Below are positions 37,450 to 50,531 of a stretch of 64,000 nt of DNA, one piece after another. The stretch is from Lophius americanus (taxonomy: Eukaryota; Chordata; Actinopteri; Lophiiformes; Lophiidae). Each line of letters starts with the position of its first letter. Position 1 is the first letter of the stretch. The notes beneath the pieces are model-generated. The model ran no database searches and was not told the origin of the DNA. It saw only the letters and a list, made by a program, of their open reading frames with translations. The position numbers and the translations under genes were made by a program. The stretch is from assembly GCA_037951165.1 (NCBI GenBank), contig JBBDHG010000024.1:5485001-5549000 (forward strand), given 5' to 3'.

Positions 37450-38887
37450 ACGTTTACAGAGATGACAGTGGATGAAAGCGTCATGGGTCACTTTTCACCA
37501 AATTGTGTAAAAACATACCCACACTGGCTTCTGGTTCCTGGTACACTGGCTTCCTTATAATCTTAAAAAAATACCCAACAGTGATTGATTTGCCAAAATT
37601 ACTTAGGGGCCATCCCCTGGTTTCCCATTACATTGTACTTACTAGACTTATTTGCATGAATTAATAAATAGTACGTTGAATATTTGCGAATTTATTTATA
37701 CCCTATTGCAAAAATCTGAAACAAGAGGCCTTTGCAATAAAAAATATGCGGTAATGATTGAATGGAATATCAGTGTCTGAATATTAAAACTGAAGACCTC
37801 AATGAACCTCAAGTGTAAACAGAATGTGTGGGAGAATCGGTCTGAATCATGCTCTGTGTTTAGGGGGCTTACGCAATTAGAGCAGCCAGTGATCTTGTGT
37901 GGCTCATTACCACATGTGAGTCCTCTCTCTCTTTCTTTCTCTGTGTGTGTATTTGTTTTCAAAGCCCTCTCAGTGCATCCTCTACCTTAAACCAGCAAAA
38001 CAACGGAAAAGAAAATTCCACCCTTCCGTGTGCGACCGAAGATGAATTTTCGGTGTTGTCTTCCTCCACTCTGCAAACAATTTATCAATACAACTTTTTG
38101 CACCAAGGCCCAGAAAATTGTCATCTGTCCTGTATGATGCTGTTCCAGCTAAGACTTACCATATCCATACAGGCCTGATTAAAATTCATGTTTTAATCTT
38201 GTGGTACGGTGGCTGTCGATCATATACATTCATGTATAAACACAAACTCATTATAGATGAGACATAATAATTCTAGGAAGCTTGTCAATAAACTTCAGAT
38301 TTCTATCCAGAACACTCATTCAGAAATAAGTGAATGTTACTGTGTTTGAGGCTGAACTGTCTCCTGACTCTCTCAATAAGATGAACCAGATCTCTGGAGG
38401 AAGAGCATACAAACTCATACCTTAATTGTATAGAATTAAATTAATCAAACAAACCCAGGAATGCATAAAACAAACATGCTTTCGACCGAGCAGCAGGGAA
38501 GCGAGCATACAGATTCATCCTTTAATTTTATGTAATTAAACTATGGAAAACCAAGAATGTATGTATTGTTTGGTCCAGGTTGGAGGAAAACTGAACAGTG
38601 TAATGTAATGCAGAACAATATAATGACCTGGAGACTTGTTAAAGTATATTAAACATATGAATTGAATATTTATTGCGTGGGTATTATATTCCGCTGTTCT
38701 ACATTGCTTGTTGGTACAGTTATATTCCCCCTCCGGCCCCCCTGTGAAGTTTCGCATGGCGGTGGCTCATATTGATGGAAAAGATTGCCTTAACTGTCCT
38801 TTTTTAAAATTTATTTTATTTGATACAAAGCATTGAAAGAAGCCGCCCGGATGAGTTTAAGAAATATTGTACTTCAATGACCCTAAT
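37450..38887. other. Non-coding DNA upstream of egr3
   Basis: No gene or recognised repeat. Open frames here are short and unlike known families. It may include upstream regulatory DNA. Confidence 0.5.
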
Positions 38888-39190
38888 CAAATGGACTGTA
38901 CTTATATAGCGCTTTTCTAGTCTGCTTGTCTACTCAAAGCGCTTTACATTGTTAGTCAACATTCATCCATCCACACAGTGATTATAGAGGCTGCCATCTA
39001 AGGCACCACATGCTTATGAGGAGCGGAAACCACTCACGCTTTCATTCACACATGAATGGAACTTCCATTGGGAGCAACATGGGGTTCAGTATCTTGTTCA
39101 AGGACACTTCGATATGTGTACTGCAGTGGCCAGGGATCAAACCACCAAGCTTCAGATAAGTGGACAACCGCTCTACCAACCAAGCCACCG
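38888..39190 (+). repeat. Dispersed fish repeat (tatatagcgcttttctagt type)
   Basis: It starts with gactgtacttatatagcgc, continues with caaagcgctttaca and ggctgccatctaaggc, and ends with gatcaaaccaccaagc and ccgctctaccaacc. This block is repeated widely in teleost genomes. It looks near full length but I cannot assign its class. Confidence 0.65.
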
Positions 39191-39311
39191 TCTTCAGCTT
39201 GCAAGCTTATTTCTTTGAATGTGCGCTGGGTCACATGACACGTCGCATGAGGCATTGGATCGCTTTAACTGCAGCCTCCCGTCATTTTTGCATGCATAGT
39301 TCTCATGGAGG

Positions 39312-40092
39312 CACAGGCTCAGTATGAGCCATAACATTGTAACCACTGGCAGGGGATGTGAATAACAATGATTTTCTCTTTATCATGGCACGTGTCAGAG
39401 GGTGAGATATATTATTGATAATAATAATAATACATTTAATTTATAATGCACTTTACATTTGGATCAAATCTCGAAGTGCAAGTAGACATTTTGTCCTTGT
39501 AGTTGGTGTGTTGGAAGCAGAAAAAATGGGCAAGCATCAGGATCTGATGGACATTAATGAGGGCCAAATCCAGATTGCTGGATGACTGCGTCAGAGCATC
39601 TCCAATACTACAGACATTGTTGGATGTTAACGTTGAACAACTGAGAAACTACCAAGAAGGACATGGGTGCCAAAAGCACACTGATGCACGTGGGTAGTGA
39701 AAGCTAGCCCATTTGACCACTCCCAAAGATATCACTTGAAATGTTACAAAATTATACTTACCACCAGCCTACACATTGTTGTAGACCAAGTACACCCTTT
39801 GATGCAAACAGTATTCTCTCATTACAAGGGCCTCTTTCAACTGGATAATATTCCCTGCAACACTTTAAAAAAGACTCCGGATTTGTTGACGAGCAATTAA
39901 ACAAGTTCAACGTCTTGACTTGGCCTCCAAATTCCCAACATTTCAATTGACTCAAGCATCTGTGGGATGGGCTGGATGAACGAGCCCGGTCCATGGAGGT
40001 TTAACTGCTTACCTCTTGGTGCTGGATACCACAGCACAACATCACTAAACAAAATAAGGCAGGTGGATATAATGTTATGGCTAATAGGTGCA
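39312..40092 (+). mobile_element. Tc1 fossil, family A, with broken transposase
   Basis: Inverted ends (left gagccataacatt, right aatgttatggcta) flank transposase debris in plus orientation. There is an N-terminal region around gggcaagcatcaggatc and ggtcagag-like text, then, after a deletion near 39.72 kb, a catalytic segment reading LFQLDNIPCN (usual LFQQDNAPCH) and WPPNSPN. Frames are disrupted. It cannot encode a working enzyme. Confidence 0.85.
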
Positions 40093-43000
40093 CCGTTTAG
40101 TTCAAAGGCACATAGCCTACACACACCTACACAAAGGCACAGTTACCTCAATATGTTATTGCTAACGTATTGTTATGTTGTTATTATTGTTCTTTTTAAT
40201 TGTTGTCTCCCTGCAAAATTTAAGACACTGGATTTAAGACACTCCGGATCCTCAGATCTACAAGATTACTTTGATCTGTATTGTACCTTAATGTGTTACA
40301 TCTTGAAGCATCCTTAAAGATCTGGATCCAGGTGCAGATCTAAATAAACACCATAATCTGATTGATTAATGATTAATGGATTGTTCCATTGGACCTTTCC
40401 ATCAAATTTAATCTGAATCTGTTAATATATTTGTGTATAATCCCGTTATAAAGTTTGCAGTTAGTAATAGCCTGGCATCCTTTAGTTTATATTAAGTTTT
40501 AAAGAGAATGCATGTGTTATAATCCTGTATTAGAGACGTCTTTTCCAGAAGTTTACCATCTAAGCTTATAGGCAAAATATTTTGCCTATACTATGCCTAC
40601 TGGCATAAATTGAAGTTATCAATTTATGTTAATGTTTCCCTTAACTCCATCATAAAACAGTAGTTCAAAATGAGACTTATATACAGTCTCTATATATCTT
40701 AAATACTGCTATCTTCTTAATATTTGAGCTTCATTCTTCATGCTTATAAGCATAGATAAATATGTGTTTCGGACACAAGGCCATATCAGATAACTTGTAA
40801 TATATGCAGGTTTGGAGGTAAAAAGATTGTAAGCAAGAATTTAATTTTGCCTAAAATGAAGAATATGTGTGGGAAGACTCAAATCTATCTATATGGACTC
40901 TTTGAACCTCTTTAGAGAGATTTGCAGAACAATCACAGCCTCTTTGAGGTCAGACAGACAAAAACAAATGCTGCGGAGAGGTCATCTGACCATAGGTGCC
41001 TCGCATTGAATCAATGTCAATACCACTGCTTGTAACAGGCAATGAACTGCAGAGATTCTCGAGTGACATAAATCTCCTGCACCCCTTCAGCAGCAGTTAG
41101 ACAAGAAAAATGGAGATTCATGTTATCATATGCACATGAGATCACTTAGTGTCGGTTAGGCATTGGAATTGATTATACAAATTCTTTTTTAATTAATGTA
41201 AGTTTGAATAAATTAAAACAATGCCTTTCCCATATCATCTGGGGATGTGAGAAGTTATATTTTTTGATAAGGCAATAATCTGTGCAACCTTGAACTACAA
41301 CTGTTAGTTTTTCTTCATCAGAATATTTCAACCCTCTTGACGTTTGGAGTAAAAATAAGCACATTCAAGAAAGTTGTGTGGCAAAACACAGCTGTTTTGG
41401 CAAAAAATATCCAAGATATAAACAAATGAAAAAAAAAAATCCAGAGTATTTAGAGGTATAAACCTTTTCAATCGTGCACTGATGCATTGAAGTAGGTGGC
41501 GTTTCAGGAAGAATGCTCTCCCACTTGGCATGCCTCACAATGAGTGTGGAAATTACATACTCCTTGCCAATTGTTAAATTGTGATCTCATAAGTCAAATA
41601 AGATGGGTAAATACAGGTCAAAAACGAGGTTCCAACTGATGGATATTTATCGTTCATCAAAGCGTTGGACTGCCTGTCTAGCCGGGTGCTCTTGTGCATT
41701 GTTTTGGCGCTGTTTTGTTTGTGGATGTGGCTGCTTTGACTGTTAAGTCCAGGAAGAAAACAAAGCAGTTGCAGGACAATTTGATCAATGATCTCCCAGA
41801 GTTCATCGAGAGGGCTCATAGGCATTTACCGAAGCTGGCTTATCCACCAAAGGAACACAAAACCTCCATTACCTACTCCTGCCTAGCCCACTGATGAGAC
41901 ACCAAACTAGGGTCAATGAAACCACCATTAAAGATTGATCATCAGAACATCAAAGTCCTTCATGTAAATCCAGCCTTTTTCAGACATCTGGGGTATTGAT
42001 ACAATCCCCTCCCTGAGGAGAGTTGCTGGTTAGAAACCAATAATGCTCATGGGGGGTGCTCTGACCCACCCTTTACAAAGAGGGGGAAGTCTGAAAAGTA
42101 TCTCCTCGGGAAAGGGTTGAAAAGTTTATCCACACCATCCTCCGCAGACCTGCCAGGTGGGCCTCTTATGCAATTGTCCCAAGTTCAAAACAGGTTCATC
42201 ATACCAAAGTTACACTCAAGGACACTTGCACCGTGTTAGAGCTGCTTTCACTTCAGAAAAAAAAATCAATCAAGGGAGGAAAGCAGCTCAATGTTTCCAA
42301 TTGCGGTAAGAGTGGTGAATGGAAAAATGATAAACAATTACACAAACAAAAAGTTCCCTTCACCCAATACACTACAGGGCCTGAAGCCCCTCCCCCTGCC
42401 CTGTCACTCTATAGAGTATTTTGGTTCAAGTTCCACTCCAGCATCCGGCTGTGTCGCGGTCTTGGTTTCACCTCCCACTTCCTTTTTTTTTGGCCCTGAC
42501 GTGTTTCCGCCCCTGAATTAGAATCAACTCTTTCCACGCTGAGTTGTGATATCGGGCCGTCTTCCTCCACTTGTGGACCGCATTTGGAAACTCATAAGAA
42601 ATTCCCCCTGAGGTCAAAATCTTTCTCAAAATCCTCCGCTCCAGACCACATGACATAGATACAGGGTAATATCAAAGCCCAGCAGCCGGTGCAACACAAA
42701 GAGGAAATCGGTCTTTAACTATGAGATAAGATAGAGACAAAGAGGCCTTACATGTTGCAAGCTTTGAAGAAGTGATTGTGTTTATTTCAGGGGATTCTGG
42801 GAAATAGCTAATACTATAATATTAATATTCATCTATCACATGTTTAATCTTGGTATTGACAGATTCTTCTCCCTTTAGGGAGTGCCAAAATCTTCAGTCG
42901 TGGTAGTTTTTGGTGAGAAACTGCAGAGCAGCTAGAGGATCTCCCAGATCAAACCTCATGACGAAGGCCTGAAGGTCCCATCAACCTGTGGGAGCAGGAT

Positions 43001-46000
43001 GACACAAAAACACATACATCCATGAGTATTTAGAAATACTTGGAGGTGGAATGACCTTAAAAGGTTTGTTTTCAGCGTCATTGAAGATAGAATGCATTGA
43101 AGATAGATGAAAAGCGGTTAAGGCTGAGAAGTTTATTAGGGAACATGTTTATATCCAAACAATATCTTACATAAATATTGAGCAGTCAGAGTGCATTGCA
43201 AGAGTGTTTCTCATGACCGTGCGGCCTATGTTTAAAGGATCTGAAGCCTAACCGAGCAGCACATGGCTCCGGGATGTGACTCACTGAGAACAGCACTGCT
43301 GAAAATAAAACATGTTGCTGTAATGATGGAGGTGGGAACTCAAGGACGTATTGGCAAGAAGATATGATTCAATCGCCTGGACTGGACTTTTTTTTTTCTT
43401 CCCTGCTCTTTTAAATAAACACCAGACGGCCATCCGGCTGGTATGACAATATCACTTCATAGATTTTGACAACCATTGATTCTCTGCAGCTTCTACTCGC
43501 TTTATATATAAAAGACAATCATCATTCTGAGCTAACAAACCCTGTGTGCTTTAAGATTCAACAGTTCGTGGAGAGAGAGTACGTAAGACAATGGCGTGCT
43601 CCTCTAATCCAGGGAATCACTGACATTCTGGTATTTCCATATGTGAGGTAATAACATTAACAGATGAGAGTAAAGGATGAAAGTTAATCTTTTGAAAAGA
43701 AAGCCAACTATTGAAATGGTCCAAATCTGTAGAGAGAATGGTCTATTAGTTAGGGTTCGAGTCCGACTCTGCCTGGATTGAAAATCACTGCTTTTCACCT
43801 CTGGCTGCAGTTGCTTCACAGGCATTTGCTGTAGCTGTTTTCGCCATCAGAGAGCCACTTTTTGTATCCTCCGCGATCGTGGAGAAGATGTGGGAGAAGA
43901 AATACTCTCCCTGTTGTTGCCAAGCACATAAAGTGTGCTCATTGCCCATCAATGTAGAAATTAATCATATTTAATGCCAGACAAATGTATTATTCAAGGT
44001 TGCCACTTTGCAAGCTTATTATTATTATATTACTGTCAAAAACTCTCAAATCTTAAGATATTAATTTGTACATATTTTTATTGGAAAATCCAGCTCTCCC
44101 CCGTTCATGTTTAGCTTGTTAGACTTCCTCAGCGGTGTGCACATGGCTCGCCATAAGTTAAGGGCAGGTTCTGCGCTGAGCTGCAGAACGTGATGAATAA
44201 TAACTGGAAGACGAGAGGAAGGGTACCTGCATCTTGCCAGATCTTGTCTGTGAATGAATGCCTGCAGAAAGGGCTCCAATAATCAAGTGAGGGCAATGGA
44301 GTCAATTGACCTGTCTGTATGGTAGGGCATGGCCCCTCTGGCCTGTCCTTCGTTGGGTGATAATGCACCGCCTCTGCAGATCCCCAAACTCCCCTGCATG
44401 CTCAGAACAAGGTCTCTCACCCCTGAGAGGTAGCAATTAGCTGAAGGGTGAGGCAGCTGAGGGATAACAAACTTTATTCTAAATATGGTGATATAGTTCA
44501 CAAGTCATGAGACAGATTTGACTCATGACAGGAAAAAACTTTTTCTTTCCCTTTCTCATATGAAGACGTGCAAGACAGTATTATTAGGCAACATTTCCTG
44601 AAACGCAGCATGTCACGCTGAATATCACTGTATGGTGACTAATAAAGGACTGAAGGAGAGTCAAAACCAGGTGCTGCTTGTACGGCTTTACACTCATAAT
44701 CCCGTGCAATCATTGGCCACAATCCAATATGAGGCAAATTCACAATATCTGGTGCAATCACACTGGTTGGTACCCTGCAAATGCCAAGACTTACAAGTGA
44801 CCTTAAAATAGGCTGGTGTCTGCAGTGCAGAGACGTGTTTCCACCTCTCCCATCTGCCTGCTCATGGAAAGGACAGATAGTGTGGGACCTGAGGGCGATG
44901 TTAAAGTCTTCCTGCCTCCCCTTTTGTTTCCACCGTGCGTCTCCGTCTGGTTATGGCAGGAAGATCAGGACTGCTGTGAGGTGACACAGAACTGCTACAT
45001 TTATTGGTGTGGGCGGTGTCCCTGTTAAACCTCTTAAAGTCGCTCAAAAAATACTCAAAACCAAGTGAACCTGTTCTGTAGAGTAATCCGAGCCATAGAA
45101 GGTGAAGAGCTCTGCTGCACTTTATCATACAGCATTCAGAGTCATCATGATGCAATCTAAGTAGCGTGAAAGGGAAGTTTTTGTGGAAGTCAGAGGTCAT
45201 GGGTGAGGGATGCTTCAGCAGTGGATTTGGTTTGGAGAAGGTGTCAGGTAGCTCTACTCAGCTTTTATGCTACTTCTCATAACAATAATTACAAAAATAA
45301 TAATAACAATGGTTTGTTGTTTTTGTTATTTTTCTGGATAAAATGAATCTTTTGTGGTATAATTGTGACACAATAATTAAAATACCCATCACAGGCCATT
45401 GTATCATCATCAAATACAATGTTTTATCTATGAAATATTCTAAAATCAAATACAAAATAATCAATTATGACAAAGAAAATCAGCTAGGAACATTTTCAAT
45501 GAAATATTATGCAAATATTTATAAATTCATTGATTGTTTTAGTTCCACGTTTATGATCAGTTCTAGGAGTTAATTCTGACAGTAGCCTGATATGAAAGCT
45601 ACTTATAGATGACAGGAGTTGAAAAAAAATACCTAAAAAATAAAACTTTACCCTAAACCTGTTGAAAAAGTCAAAATGTTCCTTTAAGGCACCGACTCCT
45701 GGCTGAAACTAAGGCCTGCTGTAGCAACCAAATCTTGGCTCTCTTGACTCCACGCAGCTCTGATTAATGGTAGAGGTTGTGGGTGGGTGGTAGACATGGA
45801 TCTGCCCATTACCACACTGCAACACTGCAAATGGCTTCAATTACTGTGGAGTGTGCTGAGCTGGCAGTGGGGGCTCTAGGAGGCAAGATGAGCAACGTGC
45901 ATCATCCAGCAGCTAACTCCACTGTGATCTGCTCATTCACACAACACGCACATCGTCTATTTACTCCCCCTTGTAATTTCTGCCAACAACAAGAAATTTC

Positions 46001-47714
46001 AGTTTCAACTTTTAAATTTTCAACAAGCTGATTATGTTTCTGAACAATCTGCAGTATGTGTTGTGGTCCCGTCCAGGAGACATGAGGCTGGATTTGTGAA
46101 CAGTTACTGTGAAGGGTTGAAACACTAGATAGCCTCTCTCAAGCCCTCAGCGTTTCCCTCCCTGGCCTTGTAGCACTGTTTCCCTTGACAAACTGACTCG
46201 GTGGCACTAAACAGTAGCAGGACATATTGAGGGCTAGCCAAGTGGCTAACAAGTATCACAAGGGCCTGTGTGCCCACGCTTGCCCCCCACCCTGGCACCG
46301 GGGTAGCCTTCAGTCAGGGACAGCCTTCCTGAGCCAGAGTGAAAGGGATTCCCTTTGATCAAGTCCCTGTGCACGTTGCCAAGAGCACAGCCCCCCTGTT
46401 GTTCCTTGTGTAACAAACCAGCTGTCACCATCAGTTCACTGACCCACATTCATAACTTCAACACAGGACGCAGAGCAGACTCTGACAGTCCACGCACCAG
46501 CCCTGCTCCACCCTCATTGTTCACCCCCTTCTTAACTGCTCAAGTGATGATCCGAGATGAAAAGAAAAAAGACGACAAATTTGTGATAAAATTGAGTCAA
46601 TGACTGCGCTACTGGAAGTGGAAAACGATCATTAGGAGTCTCCCACCCACGGTTAAATGCTCTCCCTTCGCAAATCACATCAATTAATGTCATGGGCTAT
46701 GAAAAATGCTCTCTGTGTCATACCACATGGAGGGAGGACAGACACTAATAAGTGAACATACTTAATGGAGGAGGTAGGGAGGCATGGGATTCCCTCCACT
46801 TACCTCCCCCTTGTTTGTCTGGGAATACCACACTCATTAAGGCCGAGTGGAGGTATTACAGCAGGTACAACAATAAATTTAGCAACAAAAAAAGGGATTA
46901 AATGTCAAATATTCTTCCTGTTCATAAACTTTGACTTCACTTTCATTCTCAATATTTAAAAAAAAGGCTCACTTTCATTCTCAATATATATAAAAAAAGA
47001 AGGCTGTTTCCATTACCATGGCAGTAATCCCCCCCCACAATTTACCCATCAAATAAAACATTTGATTTTCCACAAGTGAATGTCTTAATTTCATTTCCCC
47101 TTGAATAGAGAGAACAGTTTGAAGAGGAGAGGAAGCACATCAGCGTGAGTTGAACTCATCCTGTAGATTAAGGATGGGTGGACCCACTTTCCAGTTCAAC
47201 CGCTCCATAATGTGGGAGCAACTACTGTATACCAGCTGGGCGCTGAAAATGTGCACTCTTCATTTTATTTAACAGGAGAAAAAAAGAAAAAAAAGATTCT
47301 AAATAGCAGGTGATTATTCATGCTATCATCTTTTATGCAGCTTTACCAGTTCTGACATGCTGAATACGACGTGATAAAAGTTCATCTCATCCTCCCCAAA
47401 TGTAAGTTTTAATAAATGAAATAAAACAATATGCATCTCATCTGACATTTCATTTTCCAGAGGTTTCAACATCAAACAGGGCCCAGCCTAATGATGCCTA
47501 CATTGTCTGCTGAAATAGCTGTCAAAACTTCAAACAGTAAAGACTGGCAGCTCCAATCATTCATGGCTGCAGCGCTTGAAGTCTCAAACCGCCCTGATCT
47601 CGCCTCAAATCACGGGCTGTGACCCGACTAGAACAGACAGATGGGCTCCTCCTGCGAGGTTCCGCGCTGTACATCCAAGTGCAGTTGCCCACCTCCAAGA
47701 GACCTTCCCTCAGG
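40093..47714. other. Long non-coding stretch upstream of egr3
   Basis: No exon or repeat family was recognised. Stretches at 42.3-44.5 kb and 45.7-47.65 kb are less AT-rich and have no repeat signature, so they are candidates for conserved regulatory DNA. The short frames at 41694-41894 and 42233-42521 have no family resemblance I can name. Confidence 0.5.
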
Positions 47715-48327
47715 GGTGGGAAGTCAGAACACCTGAAGTATAATCAAAGCAATAACTCTGCAAACAATTTTTGTCTTTTCTGCGATAAAATATGGAAAGG
47801 ATTTGGTATTCATCAGAACAGCACTCAAAATGATTTGAAACAACTGGATCACATAATCACAGTTTAAATAGGTAAGTACAACAGGTACTGAACAAACGTT
47901 TGGTTTTCTTTTTTCCCAATATAACACAAAAATCTTCTTTAACTGTCTACTGCAGCCTGAAAATTATTCAACTCATTAATAACAATTGTATCCAATTCTT
48001 TAAAGAGAAACTTTTGCAGTGCCAGACACCAGCGTCTGGCAGCGTTCCTGAAGAATCTTTGCCCATTCCTCATCGAGACCAAAGACCCTCGGTTCAGTGC
48101 AAAATTCCTGGGTTCTTACATGCTAAGAGCACCATTTGCCAATTCCATCAGAAATTTTTTACATGATTCAAGTCAGACAATTGAGATAGTGATTCTACTA
48201 TCTCTTCTGAAACCAAGCCTTGGTTGACTTTCAGGTCTGCTTGGGAACTTTTCGGTGTCCACAGAAGCAAAGTAGCCCTAGAGCATCACAGAGCCTATGC
48301 TGCGCTGTAGACTGGTGATCTTTACAA
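47715..48327 (-). mobile_element. Tc1 fossil, family B, 3-prime part
   Basis: On the minus strand it reads degraded Tc1 transposase. A segment giving GLDEEWAKILQERCQTLVSG matches the usual C-terminal Tc1 text, and a further upstream part gives ESLWFQ-like debris. Stops interrupt the frame. The tail has gttgaataatttt, as in the 27-kb copy. The element is interrupted at 48328 by another transposon. Confidence 0.75.
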
Positions 48328-49209
48328 CAGTGGCGGACCATCAGGGCTAGCAAGGCCTTCTCTGCCAGCCCAGACATTGTAAGAAAATTTAGAAAAATCA
48401 TTTAATTTAAAACATTTCTCCACTGTGGTCTCTGGGTGAAGCGTCTGCGTGGGGCAAGCAGCTTCCAGACTGAGTACTGATCCCTATACCCATTGAAAAA
48501 CACAAGACGGTTTTGTTGATTTTCATATTTCTTAACCAATCAAATTTCAAAGTTGTCATTTAGAGGGTGTTCTTTGACATGCCAGAGTATTCTTGCGGGG
48601 CCCAACAGCAGGCTGGTCGGGTTCTTAGGGCAGGCTTCTTCTGCGTCAGTATTACGTGTCCGGAAGGCACTATTTTTCATCTGTCCGGCTCTTGCTGACC
48701 GTTAATTTTAAACAAATTAACACTTATTGGAGAAAAAGGACTTAACAGCCTGTCAGAGCTGTCCTCTACGCCATATGGAAAAAGAACTTATGTAATGGAA
48801 CGCACCGCACTGATACACACTGGTGTTTTCTCTTTTTTAAAGACAGAAAGAAGGACCGACGCTATAGCTTCAGATGAGGAACAGCTTCAGTAAGTCTTGT
48901 TTTTTAGTATCTTAAATAGCTGTCTATTATTGCTTGCAGTAGATGTTCGCTGGTGTTGTTGTAGTTGAATGAGGTCCAGATTCCGTGGCCTGGCGGCGGC
49001 AGTACGCCTGATGGCACGTATTTTATGCCAGCAGAAACGCTGTTGAATCCTACTGACATTTTAATGTTACTGTCTCTTTGAAAATGTACTGGTTATGTAG
49101 TACTACAGCAGCCTGGGTCTGCAGTGTCACTGCAAAGGTATTTGAGGGCAGCATGATTGCGGGACTATATCACTGACGGCCCAGGTAGAAAACCCGTGGA
49201 CCGACACTG
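48328..49209. mobile_element. Non-autonomous DNA transposon, hAT-like
   Basis: An 882-bp element with terminal inverted repeats: left cagtggcggaccat, right cgtggaccgacactg. It is flanked by 8-bp segments ctttacaa and cttttccg (5 of 8 match), compatible with a decayed hAT target duplication. No transposase frame is visible. It sits inside or at the edge of the family B Tc1 fossil. Confidence 0.6.
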
Positions 49210-49388
49210 CTTTTCCGCGTATACTTCACTCTCCGTTGATTCACCGAGCAGCATCCAAAAACATCTACGCTTCATAACCCTATGAAGCATAGAAATTCCA
49301 GGTGGTTCTGGATGTACTAGAGCTGACTTTACTTTACTACTTTGGGACTCTGCCATACTAGTATAGTGATTTACAAATCGTTATTCTT

Positions 49389-49652
49389 ATAGCATAATTA
49401 CCTAAGTCATATTTTGGCCAAATTGTGATATCTGCCTAACACTACTCTCCTAACACTGGTGAATCACTGTGCATTATCGACTATGTCCTCAGCCTATCAG
49501 AATGCTTGTTACATTCCAAAATCACTATCTGCCTAAGTCATGCCTATTCTTTCTCTACCTGGGAAAGGTAGAAAAAGAGTAGATAGAGTAGATGATAGAA
49601 AGGCTTTTTTGTTCTGAAAACCTTAAAATATGACTTGGGCAATTATGCTATG
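49389..49652. mobile_element. MITE-like element with 28-bp inverted repeats
   Basis: The ends 49389-49416 (atagcataattacctaagtc...) and 49625-49652 (complement of the same, three differences) form an inverted repeat around about 210 bp. There is no coding capacity. The size and ends fit a miniature inverted-repeat transposable element. Confidence 0.65.
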
Positions 49653-49672
49653 AGGCTAACATGTGTGCTAAC

Positions 49673-49751
49673 ATGAGGGATACTATTCGGGGAGTAATTG
49701 TGAGACTGGAGTAATCCTTAAAAGTAGCATTTTTTCCTCAATGTTGGAAAA
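49673..49751. repeat. Family B 5-prime segment (shared with 27985-28070)
   Basis: Matches 27985-28070 in order and spacing. It suggests the family B Tc1 element begun at 47.7 kb resumes here after the two inserted elements. Confidence 0.5.
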
Positions 49752-50195
49752 TCTTAATATCTGTTCAGATTGACCGTTAATTAGATTGTTATTGTTTGAT
49801 TTGTAATCAATGAATAAGTAGTATATTTTGCCAATAAACCTTATATACAGTGGGGATGGATTTTCTTTTTCACTCCAAAAGTTCATTGTGAAGGTCTACT
49901 CACATGATTTAATTAGGATTTCAGACTTGGTGGAGGTTAACTAGACATAGTCAGGCAGACTCTTGCAGGTGTGTGTGGGAGTCAACAATACTTGGCTTGA
50001 CCCTGCAGGCATCAACACTGCAGCAGACTTACTCACTAAGCTCATTAACATTTCCCTTGTTAGAATCAAGCACTTGGAGTAAGAGATCTCACTTAAACAC
50101 CTCCTAATGCTTTACTGGATGGTCATAATATTTAGACATTGTCATGGACTAAAACCTTGGCTTGGAGTTCAACCTAAGTGGTTTGTGATATTACA

Positions 50196-50531
50196 CCGGC
50201 CAGCCACAACATATTAACCAGAGACAGGTGAAATCAGAATAACTTGTAAACCTAACAGAAGAACTATCTTGTTACAATGTCACCTGGGATATATTAGGTA
50301 TCGAGGGAATATTTGAGCATCCGCAAAGTACTTTTTGGTCTACTGATCTGCAGTAGCTCACACCTTCTAAACTAGACTAAGAAAGAACAACTGGTGAAGA
50401 AGAAATCATGAGAACTCAAGGCGCACTGAAGTTAATGAAGTTAATGCTGAATCTCATAGACAATTGTGTTGTCAAAACAAATTGACCAAGTATATTTGGA
50501 ATATGAGATGGTTATAATGTTTTGGCTGAAT
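50196..50531 (+). mobile_element. Tc1 fossil, family A, very degraded
   Basis: The left end ccagccacaacatattaacc and right end ggttataatgttttggctga correspond to family A termini. Inside are gggatatattagg and aaagaacaactggtgaa remnants of the 5-prime region. Confidence 0.65.

Noticed and set aside
41694..42521. Possible processed pseudogene or gene remnant
   Set aside because: Three short frames with ordinary amino-acid composition but no recognisable family, poly-A tail or flanking repeat.
47724..47927. 67-codon minus-strand frame as a gene
   Set aside because: It lies in the 3-prime flank of a Tc1 fossil, beyond the transposase C-terminus.
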